The position numbers were made by a program, and so were the translations under genes. From assembly GCA_905221605.1 (NCBI GenBank), contig CAJNDS010000113.1, forward strand, positions 1,320,582-1,384,581: 64,000 nucleotides of DNA, in the 5' to 3' direction. Under the pieces are notes generated by a model that worked only from the letters and a program-made list of their open reading frames with translations, made no database searches and was not told the DNA's origin. Source of the DNA: Symbiodinium natans. Lineage: Eukaryota > Sar > Dinophyceae > Suessiales > Symbiodiniaceae. Below are positions 42,801 through 50,194 of the stretch, piece by piece (positions within the stretch are counted from its first letter, which is position 1; the number at the start of each line of letters is the position of its first letter).

Positions 42801-44527
42801 AGGCAAGGAACTCTTGCCGCAACGGGACCGTCACGGCCAAGAGCAGGAGTATCGGACAAGCAGGGTGGCCGTTGGGGGGACAGAAGGCTGGGCTTCTCAA
42901 CTTGTGACTGCAGGCCGGCACGGCCCGCCCAGGAGGCCAGAAAGTGGCGCAAAGAGGTATGAAGGGAACACCTGTCCAAGCTCCACTCGCACGTGGGGCA
43001 CCACGTATCTGCGGAGGCATCCGGCGCACCTAAGCGAGGCCGCAGCTCCATAACGCCTCCGTGACGAAAGCCGCACACTCCATGCGAGCTCTGGCGACCG
43101 GGACAGTGGCAAGCCAGGCATGTGCCCCTGTTCATCCCCAGAGCGGAGAACAGCACCAATAGTGATGGTGGACACGGACAGGTGCAGATTCCAGCTGGCA
43201 GTGTCAAAAGGGTAGTCAGCGCCTTCTGCATCATGCCAAAGGCAAGGTGCACGGCCGGCAGTATACTCTTAAACCATTCCATGAATATGCTGCTGCATGC
43301 TTGTTTCTCATGGTTCACCTTTGTTACTGTTTTAAAATACCTATATATCCAACCTGCCTCTTCGAGCAGCATCATGAACCCGGCGGCGACATCAATGGCG
43401 ACCAGGCAAACGTCGAAGAGGAACCAAGTGTGAATATACCGTGAAGCGATCGCCTAAGATCCGCACAGTTGATGAAGGAGGTCGAACCTAAATACAGATA
43501 ACAATGTTGCAGCTTTACTCAAATCATAAGGCCAGAATGGAATGATATAGTTGTATATAAGTGAGAATCATCAGCAACCTCGCAGTCCAGTCCAAGGGTC
43601 GGTGCGCCCAGTTTGGAGGATGCCCTGCACGAAAAAGCCAGTGATAAAGCTGAGATAGATGTCCTCGGAAAGCGTTTTTTGCCACCCGCCTAGCCACGCA
43701 TTGCGCGGCAAACTGTAGGAGAGAAACCATGCATTCTGAAATTCAGGGGCGGGGTGAAGGCTTAGGGTCTAGGAATGTCGAAGCAAGGTCTTTTCAATCT
43801 CGACAATCATCCCTACATCCCAGAGAGCGTGCCAGTGAGGAAGATCCCGAAGTCTTGACTCCGAGGCTCAATCGGCCAGAAAACCAAAGAAACCGATGCA
43901 AATATATGTAAGCCAACGTGGGTGGCAACATTTGGAGTCGGGAAGGGTGTCAGGGTCAGGTTCCAGGCCAGGCAGATGGGGAGAAGGAAGGCATCCATCA
44001 GGATCCTTACTTCTCCAATAACCAAGCGGAAAAAAGGTTAAACTTGAATATTCCTACGAAATAAGGAAACCCAAAAAGCTTAAAGCTCAACTAAAGGCGA
44101 AGTAAGGATCATGGCGGCGCTGGCCATGTCCCAAAGAATCCGAAACTTGGAGTTGGGAGGGATGATCGTGCAAGAATCGCACCGTTCAAACTCGCTACTG
44201 TAAGTCTTTGTAGACGACCTTGTTCGGGTAATCTCGAGCGCATTCCTCCATCGTTCCCGCCGAGCATTTCCCACGGCTTCGTTGGCCTTCATGGAGAGCT
44301 CCATCAAATGATGATTGAGTCGCAAGTTGAGCTTCTGCGACTTCCCTTGCTGAATGTCAGCTGTCTGTTGCAAAACCAATGCTCCAACTGGAAGCTCCTT
44401 TGCCACCTCCTCCTCTGTTGGCAACTGCTGCACGTCATCTTCCAGGAGCCACGTGTCTGCGAGCTCCGAGCCGTTAAAGCCGTTGAGGTCCTCAAACTCG
44501 TCCTCGTTTCTCAGGTCCTGGCGCGGT
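21900..44527 (-). CDS. Unit B: second tandem copy of the EAG/CNG-like channel gene
   Basis: The complete middle unit. It has the same exon order as unit A and begins about 0.7 kb downstream of the last unit C exon candidate. The N-terminal and S1 exons are fused where unit A has an intron, and S1 is interrupted by an introner. It also has an 18-nt microexon (36658-36675) and a private intron in exon 16. Amino-acid identity to unit A is high in S4, S5, S6 and the C-linker and lower elsewhere, so the duplication is old. Unit boundaries are inferred from the exon order, since no promoter or polyadenylation signal was recognised. Confidence 0.75.
22345..22407 (-). CDS. Unit B tail exon 36
   Basis: LEAELQRAFGNIQQEAPG, similar to C ([15 protein letters not shown]). 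Acceptor CAAG|G. Confidence 0.5.
22500..22900. other. Unit B tail, no clear exon
   Basis: Poly-G tract at 22510-22542 and unique sequence; nothing recognised. Confidence 0.4.
22925..23012 (-). CDS. Unit B tail exon candidate
   Basis: VQATDEDVQHALTAAARLSS in an open frame with helical composition. Not matched in A or C. Confidence 0.35.
23345..23400 (-). CDS. Unit B tail exon candidate
   Basis: KRRMLDFILRHLAAP, possibly homologous to unit A HRQLLQRLMAYIEEQ. Confidence 0.4.
24443..24496 (-). CDS. Unit B exon 32
   Basis: 54 nt. VQEPHTDVIMLANSVREL. GT donor. Confidence 0.85.
24618..24662 (-). CDS. Unit B exon 31
   Basis: 45 nt. GDRFSLEVAQENWRR. GT donor (GTAAG). Confidence 0.82.
24869..24915 (-). 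CDS. Unit B exon 30
   Basis: 47 nt. YIFQTCLSRARLRLA. GA donor. Confidence 0.78.
25246..25662. repeat. Facing telomeric-type arrays around unit B exon 29
   Basis: CCCTAAA x15 (25250-25355) then TTTAGGG/TTTCGGG x30 (25445-25662). Confidence 0.92.
25375..25434 (-). CDS. Unit B exon 29
   Basis: 60 nt. [21 protein letters not shown] donor. Separated from exon 28 by the 96-bp satellite array. Confidence 0.82.
25665..25786. repeat. GAACCG-rich left flank of the satellite
   Basis: Degenerate GAACCG/GGAACC repeats. A similar block of the same orientation lies at 27112-27222. Confidence 0.75.
25957..26980. repeat. 96-bp tandem satellite, about 11 units
   Basis: Units share GGTCCGGTCCGGGAACGGCC and GTGCCTTTTACGGCGTTTTC and repeat every 96-97 bp (starts near 25966, 26062, 26159, 26255). 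One unit is shortened near 26500 and the last two carry G-runs. GTACGTATTTGGGAGGTCGG can pair with CCGACCTCCGAAATACGTGC in each unit. Because 96 is a multiple of 3, long open frames arise on both strands. Confidence 0.92.
27112..27222. repeat. GAACCG-rich right flank of the satellite
   Basis: Matches the left flank in composition and order (CGCGAACCG, then GTCGAACC-type units, then AGAAACCGAACCG). Confidence 0.72.
27575..27665. mobile_element. M5 MITE-like repeat, partial
   Basis: TGGGGTACCTTTTTTCGGGG and AATCCTACTTTTCGGGGTCT. Confidence 0.5.
28262..28319 (-). CDS. Unit B exon 28
   Basis: VLVELVRAIHATYSGSG. Acceptor TTGCAG|G. The 3' end is approximate. Confidence 0.7.
28333..28418. repeat. 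TTTAGGG array, 12 units
   Basis: Perfect units directly upstream of unit B exon 28. Confidence 0.93.
28547..28613 (-). CDS. Unit B exon 27
   Basis: 67 nt. [22 protein letters not shown] donor. Confidence 0.85.
28640..28753. mobile_element. M3 MITE, left end decayed
   Basis: Right end GGGGGTTCTTCAGCAAATAG is clear; the left end is only CCCCCC. Confidence 0.55.
29128..29245 (-). CDS. Unit B exon 26
   Basis: 118 nt. DLEDLQASWNRLERAEQRVL then MQHFLADGIENRAIVFEPP. GA donor. Confidence 0.86.
29620..29719 (-). CDS. Unit B exon 25
   Basis: 100 nt, unsplit. EPTKLYWTFLHNRGIQLGR then NTADLAVVRFA. GT donor. Confidence 0.86.
29965..30087 (-). CDS. Unit B exon 24
   Basis: 123 nt, unsplit. [20 protein letters not shown] then NANATIPGLSVVKRVLEK. 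GA donor. Confidence 0.86.
30318..30356 (-). CDS. Unit B exon 23
   Basis: QEALQFYASW, aligned with A EDALKFFAAW and [11 protein letters not shown]. The 3' end is unclear. Confidence 0.55.
30581..30800. mobile_element. M5 MITE-like repeat, two adjacent copies in opposite orientation
   Basis: Elements with GATAATAGGGGGGGTACC and ATCCTACGATTTGGGGGTCG motifs; the second begins near 30689. Confidence 0.65.
30818..30931. mobile_element. MITE-like inverted repeat (TGGGTAGTTC ends)
   Basis: TGGGTAGTTCCATAAAGTTA left and TAAGTTAGAGAACTACCCA right; a half copy occurs near 21687-21737. Confidence 0.7.
30964..31024 (-). CDS. Unit B exon 22
   Basis: 61 nt. TQTLELQLSFNFAQMLQGEN. GC donor. Confidence 0.83.
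31404..31452 (-). CDS. Unit B exon 21
   Basis: 49 nt. PVVRQLPSSHQRPDQA. GT donor as in A and C. Confidence 0.78.
31562..31615 (-). CDS. Unit B exon 20
   Basis: 54 nt. KLLAAIWLLAVRPVGKY. AG|GC donor; joins exon 21 in phase. Confidence 0.82.
31734..31811 (-). CDS. Unit B exon 19
   Basis: 78 nt. AFTAPQKPEVRLSKAQWQQL then QVVLAW. GC donor. Confidence 0.82.
32279..32357 (-). CDS. Unit B exon 18
   Basis: 79 nt. FGEQKEQERVESSILSLLAL then VRDDYE. GC donor; in phase with exon 19. Confidence 0.82.
32400..34600. other. Intron stretch between unit B exons 17 and 18
   Basis: CTTT tracts, then a GC-rich block 33650-34060 with Pro/Gly/Ala frames on both strands and a perfect 18-bp palindrome around GGACCAGTACTGGTCC (33748-33765). 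No conserved exon seen. Confidence 0.5.
32750..33245. repeat. Pyrimidine-rich CTTT/CT/CCTT tracts
   Basis: Several (CTTT)n, (CT)n and (CTTC)n runs broken by GC-rich unique segments; overlapping long frames are low complexity. Confidence 0.9.
34667..34738 (-). CDS. Unit B exon 17
   Basis: 72 nt. LNKLRIAFVELDATHGLHAR. GC donor. Confidence 0.82.
34784..34893. mobile_element. M3 MITE
   Basis: CTACTATTTGCTTAAGAACC and GGGGTTCTTAAGCAATTCGTA ends. Confidence 0.8.
35255..35291 (-). CDS. Unit B exon 16b
   Basis: FYMDMNVDERTLG. 99 + 37 nt equals the 136 nt of unit A. The 3' end is approximate. Confidence 0.75.
35292..35384 (-). other. Unit B-only 93-bp GT-AG intron
   Basis: Removal restores NSFYMDMNVDE, matching A and C. 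No long direct repeat or inverted ends are visible. Confidence 0.7.
35385..35483 (-). CDS. Unit B exon 16a
   Basis: 99 nt. YLAQYAEATRDLWVSEILDL then DIDCAKKACRVNS. GT donor splits the NS|FY junction that is continuous in A and C. Confidence 0.77.
35598..35652 (-). CDS. Unit B exon 15
   Basis: NSPMCATMFIEYATEHF. Acceptor TTTCAG|G. The 3' border is approximate. Confidence 0.77.
36404..36508. mobile_element. M1 MITE, complete (reference copy)
   Basis: 105 bp with about 30-bp inverted ends starting TTGGGATGTTCCCCCC and ending GGGGGAACATCCCAA; inner ACTAACAGTCC / GGACTGTTAGT. Confidence 0.85.
36658..36675 (-). CDS. Unit B exon 14b: 18-nt microexon
   Basis: Encodes AESFAE, exactly the residues missing from exon 14a compared with A (AESFAE) and C (AESFTE). 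Acceptor GAG|G, GC donor. Confidence 0.72.
36676..37051 (-). other. Unit B-only intron in exon 14
   Basis: 376-bp intron absent from A and C. Contains CT microsatellites (36787-36885) and telomeric units. Donor side starts GCTGCGGC and the acceptor is preceded by GCTGAG, a possible decayed duplication. Confidence 0.65.
37052..37096 (-). CDS. Unit B exon 14a
   Basis: 45 nt. VALYAEAVMHVCTLT. GC donor. With the 18-nt exon 14b it adds up to the 63-nt exon of A and C. Confidence 0.78.
37196..37257 (-). CDS. Unit B exon 13
   Basis: 62 nt. DESAKQVVRFSGAHRYFAE. GC donor. Confidence 0.77.
37296..37387. mobile_element. M1 MITE
   Basis: 92 bp; starts TTGGGATGCTCCCCC and ends GGGGGTACATATCCCAA. Sits next to unit B exon 13. 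Confidence 0.75.
37498..37570 (-). CDS. Unit B exon 12
   Basis: 73 nt. AESVFSVGSLAETMFVTSHG then DYAIG. GC donor; in phase with exon 13. Confidence 0.8.
37685..37767 (-). CDS. Unit B exon 11
   Basis: VFADFCSALQKRFYSEAS, matching unit A VFAEFCRALDKMYFSEAK. Soon reaches a stop if read on (WSA*), so the donor is probably right after SEAS. Confidence 0.65.
38104..38194. mobile_element. M1 MITE
   Basis: CCCCTTATACTGCCCAGCCC and GAGCTGTTAGTATCAGGGG ends. Confidence 0.65.
38231..38336. repeat. TTTAGGG array, about 14 units
   Basis: Near perfect; followed by TTTCGGG. Confidence 0.93.
38447..38530. mobile_element. M4 MITE-like repeat, partial
   Basis: ATACTCCCCTTAGAGCCTTA and CCCTCTTGGGTTTGCATAAA; the right end is lost. 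Confidence 0.6.
38805..38897. repeat. CCCTAAA array, about 13 units
   Basis: Near perfect, with one CCCTAA unit. Confidence 0.93.
39309..39373 (-). CDS. Unit B exon 10
   Basis: 65 nt. IGYDSALISPMLQAELATFQ. GA donor aligned with A. Confidence 0.77.
39484..39525 (-). CDS. Unit B exon 9
   Basis: 42 nt. LLMRIMSYADYKM. GC donor aligned with A. Confidence 0.77.
39774..39828 (-). CDS. Unit B exon 8: C-linker-like
   Basis: 55 nt. KRRELRIFLQTKAVPTEP, one substitution from unit A. Confidence 0.82.
39925..39997 (-). CDS. Unit B exon 7: S6
   Basis: 73 nt. VLVIGSALSILTGTLQEIRQ then VNNER. GA donor (GC in unit A). Confidence 0.86.
40342..40465 (-). CDS. Unit B exon 6: pore helix region
   Basis: LAPLALRIELASITNSTGY then VQYVHSIGWILLPPAPP. 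Same non-canonical PPAPP end as unit A. Borders approximate. Confidence 0.72.
40811..40924 (-). CDS. Unit B exon 5: S4-S5 linker and S5
   Basis: 114 nt. ISTGRQWLILAFTVGRMLLA then IGMIAHIMACIWYGLGK. GC donor where unit A has GT. Confidence 0.88.
41280..41470. repeat. G-runs flanking unit B exon 4
   Basis: Poly-G at 41292-41312 and about 20 G at 41447-41468 sit on both sides of the S4 exon. Confidence 0.85.
41365..41426 (-). CDS. Unit B exon 4: S4
   Basis: 62 nt. TLRILRLLKAGKINLLLENL, near-identical to unit A. GT donor. Confidence 0.87.
41500..43350. other. Intron stretch between unit B S3 and S4 exons
   Basis: Telomeric array, TA-rich tract, ATTCTT repeat, and GC-rich 42480-43240 with overlapping frames. 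Phase suggests a small exon (S3-S4 loop) is hidden here; not identified. Confidence 0.45.
42125..42312. repeat. ACATTCTT/GCATTCTT tandem repeat
   Basis: 8-9 bp units (cATTCTTa, cATTCTAg), degenerate at the left end. Confidence 0.88.
43358..43453 (-). CDS. Unit B exon 3: S2-S3
   Basis: 96 nt. SRYIHTWFLFDVCLVAIDVA then AGFMMLLEE. GC donor where unit A has GA. Confidence 0.85.
43870..44005 (-). CDS. Unit B exon 2b: rest of S1 and S2
   Basis: MDAFLLPICLAWNLTLTPF, then VGLHIFASVSLVFWPI (S2). GA donor aligned with unit A. Confidence 0.85.
44006..44110 (-). mobile_element. Introner (MITE-like intron) in S1 of unit B
   Basis: A 101-bp element (44006-44106) with 11-bp terminal inverted repeats CTTACTTCTCC / GGCGAAGTAAG (one mismatch) lies between two GATC copies (44002-44005 and 44107-44110). 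Removing element plus one GATC rejoins S1 in frame as in unit A (AMIL-MDAFLLP versus ALIILDAFLLP). GA donor, AG|G acceptor both come from the duplicated GATC and the element end. Confidence 0.85.
44111..44527 (-). CDS. Unit B exon 1-2a: N-terminus to mid S1
   Basis: Acidic lead (EDEFEDLNGFNGSELADTWL), GALVLQQTADIQQGK, LNHHLMELSMKANEAV, then CDSCTIIPPNSKFRILWDM and the first half of S1. Open upstream to a stop near 44528. Fused relative to unit A exons 1 and 2. Ends ...GCCAT at a GA donor that is the introner duplication. No clear initiator ATG; a 5' exon or a non-ATG start are both possible. Confidence 0.82.
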
Positions 44528-44629
44528 CAACTAGACGTACATAGCTCAATCTGGAAAGCTGAGGCAACCGCAGCGCCTCTTTTTCTCAGGCGTTCTGCAT
44601 CATTCTGCTGCATGCTGTGCCATCGCGAC

Positions 44630-44729
44630 TACTATTTGCTTAAGAACCCCCTCAACAAGATAAACAAGCCTATATATTACCCTAGGAAGAATAGCCATTG
44701 TTTTTTGGGGGTTCTTTAAGCAAATAGTA
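44630..44729. mobile_element. M3 MITE, complete
   Basis: 100 bp: TACTATTTGCTTAAGAACCC at the left, GGGTTCTTTAAGCAAATAGTA at the right. Lies about 0.1 kb upstream of unit B exon 1. Confidence 0.83.
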
Positions 44730-45189
44730 ACCGCCGAAGACTTCGAAGATGCGCGAAGTGCGGGCATCCCACTTGCGGGATAAGGTCAGAACAAGTGATG
44801 TCTATACTTACCCTACTTAGAGCCCCACAAACTAATTGCCCAATGAACCTCCAAGCCAATCAGAGCTCAGGGTCGTGACGGGGGAAAGCCCTAAAGATTT
44901 GGGCCCCTAGACCTTAAACCCCAAACCCTTTTTGAACCCAGACTCTGCAAGTCAGCTGGCACGATGACAAATGCATCGTTCACATGCTAGAAAGTAAGAA
45001 GCAACCTCAACGCGAAGACCTGCAAATATGCTCGGGCCTCACAAGCACCCTTGCCGTACAGAGGGGCATCGTACGAGGGAGCTCTAAAAAAACATCAGTT
45101 CGCCAAGCACACCGAGCATAGAACCCTAAACCCTAAACCCTAAACCCTAAACTGCCCTAAACCCTAAGCCCTAAGCCCTAAACCGGGGC

Positions 45190-45281
45190 CCCTCCTCCTG
45201 CTTTGCCCGAATCCCATTGTCAGGGAACTGGGCATGGAGCTGGGACAGATCCGACTCGATGCCGCTCTGGAGCTCCTGCAC
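45190..45281 (-). CDS. Unit C tail exon 37
   Basis: [20 protein letters not shown]. Last recognised unit C exon, about 0.66 kb before unit B starts. Confidence 0.5.
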
Positions 45282-45713
45282 CTGGGGGGTTTAGGGTTGA
45301 GGGTTCTTTTCCCACCCGTTTCGCAGGGTTTAGGGTTTAGGGTTTAGGGTTGAGGGTTGAGGGTTGAGGGTTGAGGGTTTAGGGCTTAGGGTTTAGGGAT
45401 TGTCATTTGGAATGTTCCCCCTGAAACTAGGAGTCCTTAATAGGGATTGTGGTACCCCCTTTTTATAGGCAGTGACAACCGTTAGGATTCTCAGGGTTAT
45501 CAGGGCTGTTCTCATTCTAAAACAAGGCCCTACTCCAGGTCCTAGAAGACTCCTGAATTCACCTACTGTTGGTTAGAAGGGAATGACGGTATATACACCC
45601 TTTAAGGGATTATATAGGGTACCTCATCCTAAACCCTAAACCCTGAACCCGTAACCCATACCCCCAAACCCTAAAAACCTACACCCTCAACCCTAAACCC
45701 TAAACCCTAAACC

Positions 45714-45752
<39 letters not shown>

Positions 45753-46334
45753 ACCCTAAACCCTAAACCCTAACCAACAGCAAGTTCACAGCGGCCTGGA
45801 CCTGGATCTGATCGAAGGACTTGCGCAGCTCACGCTCGGCATCAGCAAAACCTGAGAAGCTTCACGATCCCCCATAGGGTTTAGGGTTTAGGGTTTAGGG
45901 TTTAGGATTTAGGGTTTAGGGTTTAGGGTTTAGGGTTTAGGGTTTAGGGTTTAGGGTTTAGCCCATTTTGACGCACGTCACTTCATGGCACTTCCGATGA
46001 GTGAAGGCTATGTGCACCCATGGCCGGACCGCACATCCCCCATTCGCAAGAACGACCCACGGGTTTCCGCACCCCCCCGGGTTTCAACCGAAACCTTACT
46101 GTTGGTTAGAAGGGAATGAGGGAATGAGGTACCCTATATCCCCTATATATATATATATGTATACCCTTTAAGGGATTCTATGGGGTACCTCATTCCCTCA
46201 TTCCCTCCTAACCAAGAGTAAGAAACTTAACATCCTGGCAGTTTCAGGACCAATGGTCCCGAACGCATACGCACCGGACGAAAAGGAGGTCCGCGCTATG
46301 CGGCACCTAACGGACACACACACACACACACCCA

Positions 46335-46378
<44 letters not shown>

Positions 46379-49300
46379 CACACACACAGACAGAGAGAGA
46401 CACACAGACACACACAGACACACACAGACACACAGACATGTGAGCGCGCCCGGGCAGAGAGAGAGGGAGAGAGAAAGAGAGAGAGAGAGAGGCGAAGAAG
46501 TTCGTCGGGCGAATACTAGCGGGAGGTCGAATGACAGGAGTTTCCCAGAAACGTAGCTTGTGCAAGCTTCCGCTGAGGGCGTCACGCGTTGACAACACTG
46601 ACTGGATCTCCTTCTCCATGGCAGAGGCCAAGGATGCCAAGTGGCCCCAAAACCCTCTTTGCTTCTTCTTCCATGCTTGCGGTGCTTGGCGCGGGCTTCG
46701 TCCCTCCGCACACTGCGGACCCTTGCTGTCATGCCTGACTGTTCATCACTAGCCCCTCACTTGAGCCAACTTCTGGATGGCAGCCGCTTGCTTGCAAGTG
46801 CAAGTGCACCACTCACATGATGACTTTATGTGATGTCTGCCGCTGTAGGCTGCGCACGTCGAACTTTTCGCACAGCTGACTTCCACGAGTACAGGTTTGG
46901 AGTTTCTGCCGCATGACAGGCGCCCTCTGTTCAAAGCAAATTCTTCGTTGAGACTTGAACGCCTTTGACGTCCAGTCCGTATTGCAGTGGGTTGCACACT
47001 CCCGGGCGCATTGCCTCCAAGGGAAAACTGGTGCTCAGAGCCGACACCAGCAGAGAGATGCCAGCCTACTATACAAACCTCACGTGAGCGGTAAGCACGT
47101 GAGCCCCGGCCAAAATCAGTCACCCGTTTACTCGAAGGGCGTGAGTCGGGACGACATCCTAGGAGGTGTTGGGGGTGTGGCTTGTTTGTTCTGTGCGGTC
47201 AAGCATCGTTCCTAAGGCCCAAGGCTACCCCACCAATAACCGATCTTCATCTCTGACTAAAGCTGATAGACACTGATTTTGACGGTCGCTCACGTAGGCA
47301 CTCACGTAAGCACACGGACCCAGAGCTACGAATCTGAGATATGTAAACACACTGCAACATTTGCGCAAGATCAAGATCAAGCCTTTCCTTGCCTAGCTCT
47401 TCGCAGGCAAACTGACAAGCAAGAGTCGGTTTGCATGTTTAACATGCAAACCGATGAAAAGCATCAAAATGGGGGACCCCTAATTTTTCGACCCCCAAGT
47501 AGTCGGATTCCCTTGATAGTAAGGACCCCAAATAGGGTACCCCCCCATGATGGGAACCCCCCAAAGGTTCCACGGATTGAGCCATGCTCAGTTGACTTCG
47601 CATCGTTTGTGTCACAGGCCATGCTGACCATCAAAAGCGGCCTCGGCATCCCATAAACCCTAAACCCTAAACCCTAAACCCAAAACCCCAAACCCTAAAC
47701 CCTAAACCCTAAACCCTAAACCCCGCTCCCCACGTCACCAGCCGCAAAAAGCAACGCAGAAGAGAAGGGCTGAACCTGTGGAGCTGAGGCCGGTATTGGG
47801 CCGTGTAGGCTTTTGCAGATTCAGGGTTGAGGATTTAGGGTTTAGGGTTTAGGGTTTAGGGTTTAGGGTTTAGGGTCTAGGGTATTTTTCTGGACACACC
47901 TTGGCCCGCCACCTGCCTAGCTGACCTGATCGAGATCTCCACATTTTTCCCAGTCGATGGCATACAACTCGGCTCCCTAAACCCTAAACCCTAAACCCTA
48001 AACCCTAAACCCTACACGACCAGCTGCAGCACCCCAAGTCTAAACTCCATCACGATTAATATGACATCAATTCCCGTGGCGAAACGAGCATGTCCTACTC
48101 AGTGGGCTTAACTTGCAGAAGAAGGAACTCCCTAACCCTAAACCCGAAACCCTAAACCTTAAACCCTAAACCCTAAACGTTATCAGGTTTCTGTCGAATT
48201 ACCAGCTGATGAATAGGAAAGGCTCATCAGTGCCATCATTGTCAGCCGGCTTGCTCATTCGTGCCGAAAAGTGCATTTGAACGAGCAGCGTGTCCATTAT
48301 TGCTCTCTGGTGGTCGATGCCGCCAGAATGCTTCATGCCGTGAATCTCCCAACTTCGTTGTAAGGGCCACTGTGGCGACCACCAAAGCCACTAGACGACA
48401 AGGCTGAATTGAGGCGTGGACAACCCTGTGGTAGAGGACTAAGAGACCAGCACGGGCAGGCGAGTCCCTTTGTGAGCGTGGTTTGCGGGATTTGGCTGAA
48501 CATGCCAATCTTGGACAGAAAGGGGACGGCAACACTAACCGTCAGCATTTCCGCCATGATGCACACGCAAGCGATTTGCTCCACCTGCAATCATCACCTG
48601 CATGCACCGACGTTCCTTGTGTTCATTCACGCTGGTAAACCCGAAGCTGTCCATATGCATCACCTGGTGGTCGAATCGTGATGCTGGGCCGGTTTCAGGT
48701 GAAACCAAGGTAGTGAAGTCAGCCCAATGACGGCACTGGAGCACACACACACACACACTCTCTGATGACGGTCCTTCAGAATAGTAGAGAAATTACAAAG
48801 CAAGTGTGGCCGGACCGTGTCGTGACAGTCTTCGGCCATGTCTTTTTCTCGTAGAAATGGTGCCACGAGGCATGAAGTGCGCGCTGGGGCGAGGAATATC
48901 CCTTGAGACATCGTATTCGGGTTCATGTTCCCGGGTTTGCTGTACAGGGTTTACATGTGAAGAGGCGACCCTAAACCCTAAACCCTCAACCCTCAACCCT
49001 AAACCCTAAACCCTAAACCTTAAACCCTAAACCCCAGTACCGCAAGCCAAGGAGCAGCTCATCACTGCCACTTCATTCAAGGGCGTGCTGATCTGAAGAC
49101 TCTCCTGCGGGAGGTTTAGGGCTTAGGGCTTAGGGCTTAGGGCTTAGGGTTTAGGGTTTAGGGTTTAGGGTTTAGGGTTTAGGGCAGGGTCAGAACCAGG
49201 TATGTGCTGCATCAAGCTCGATGGGTCAGTGCGAAGTCCAAAAGCAAAAGCAGTGTGCTCCTTCTCATCATCCTCGCGCTTGCGCGTCTGCACAAGCTCT

Positions 49301-50163
49301 CTTACCGAGCTTGCCAGCATAACGACATCTGTATGGGGCTCGCTGACCTCCGCAGCTTGCAAGCCGAAGTTGTGACAACATGAGTAGATTGCGAAAGTGT
49401 TGGTGCCAAGGGCAGGCCGGCACCTGCACTACAAAGTGCCTCAGACTTGCCGCACAATAACTGCAAACTCATCTGAGCTTCGTCTGAGTCACTCTTCTCC
49501 AGTTCTCCTGCGTCATTTCCAAGAAGCATCGTCCTTCCTCACAAAAAACGGTCAGCCCGGACTTCAGGGAGAATATGCAGAAGACCAGAGTTCATCAACT
49601 CCATCCCGAATTGCATACAGGTTTCCTTGATTTGAAGCTTGGATCTTGAAAGGCAAGTCTGGAACACAAAGCCTCGGATGGCCAGTCCGCGAAGCACAGC
49701 GACAAAAGTCATATCATCGGTTCCACATGTTTCTAGATTAAATATCATATAAAATAATCTAGCAAGTATAAGGAAATATCCTTAGTTTTTGTATTCATGT
49801 ACTTGATTCTTTATGTATTTTATGTCTCTAGAACATGTGAATATTTTAATATGAGAAGCATTCTACATATATATATAGAATAACAAATAGATAGCATATA
49901 GTCCGTAACGTAGATAAGAAAATGTACATGTATAATACAAGGTTTTGGGCCTGTCTGTTACCAAGGCTCCGTTCTGCACCATGAAGATGAATGCTGCCAG
50001 ATCGGCCAAATCGACAGGGACGGTCTGCCCTGAGCTGGACAGAGAAATCATGGCCCCACATCATACTTATATGTATATATGTACACATATATATATATAT
50101 ATATGTACACATATATATATATATATGGATGTATAATCTATAGCATCGATGACGCTGTCGCAT

Positions 50164-50194
<31 letters not shown>

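Noticed and set aside
42489-43240. Overlapping minus-strand frames of 92-208 codons
   Set aside because: GC-rich intron; only 43358-43453 has a paralog and splice sites. Parts of the hidden S3-S4 exon may be here but cannot be identified.
46253-46732. Frames rich in His-Thr or Cys-Val
   Set aside because: Compound microsatellite; only the part at 46535-46640 on the minus strand looks coding.
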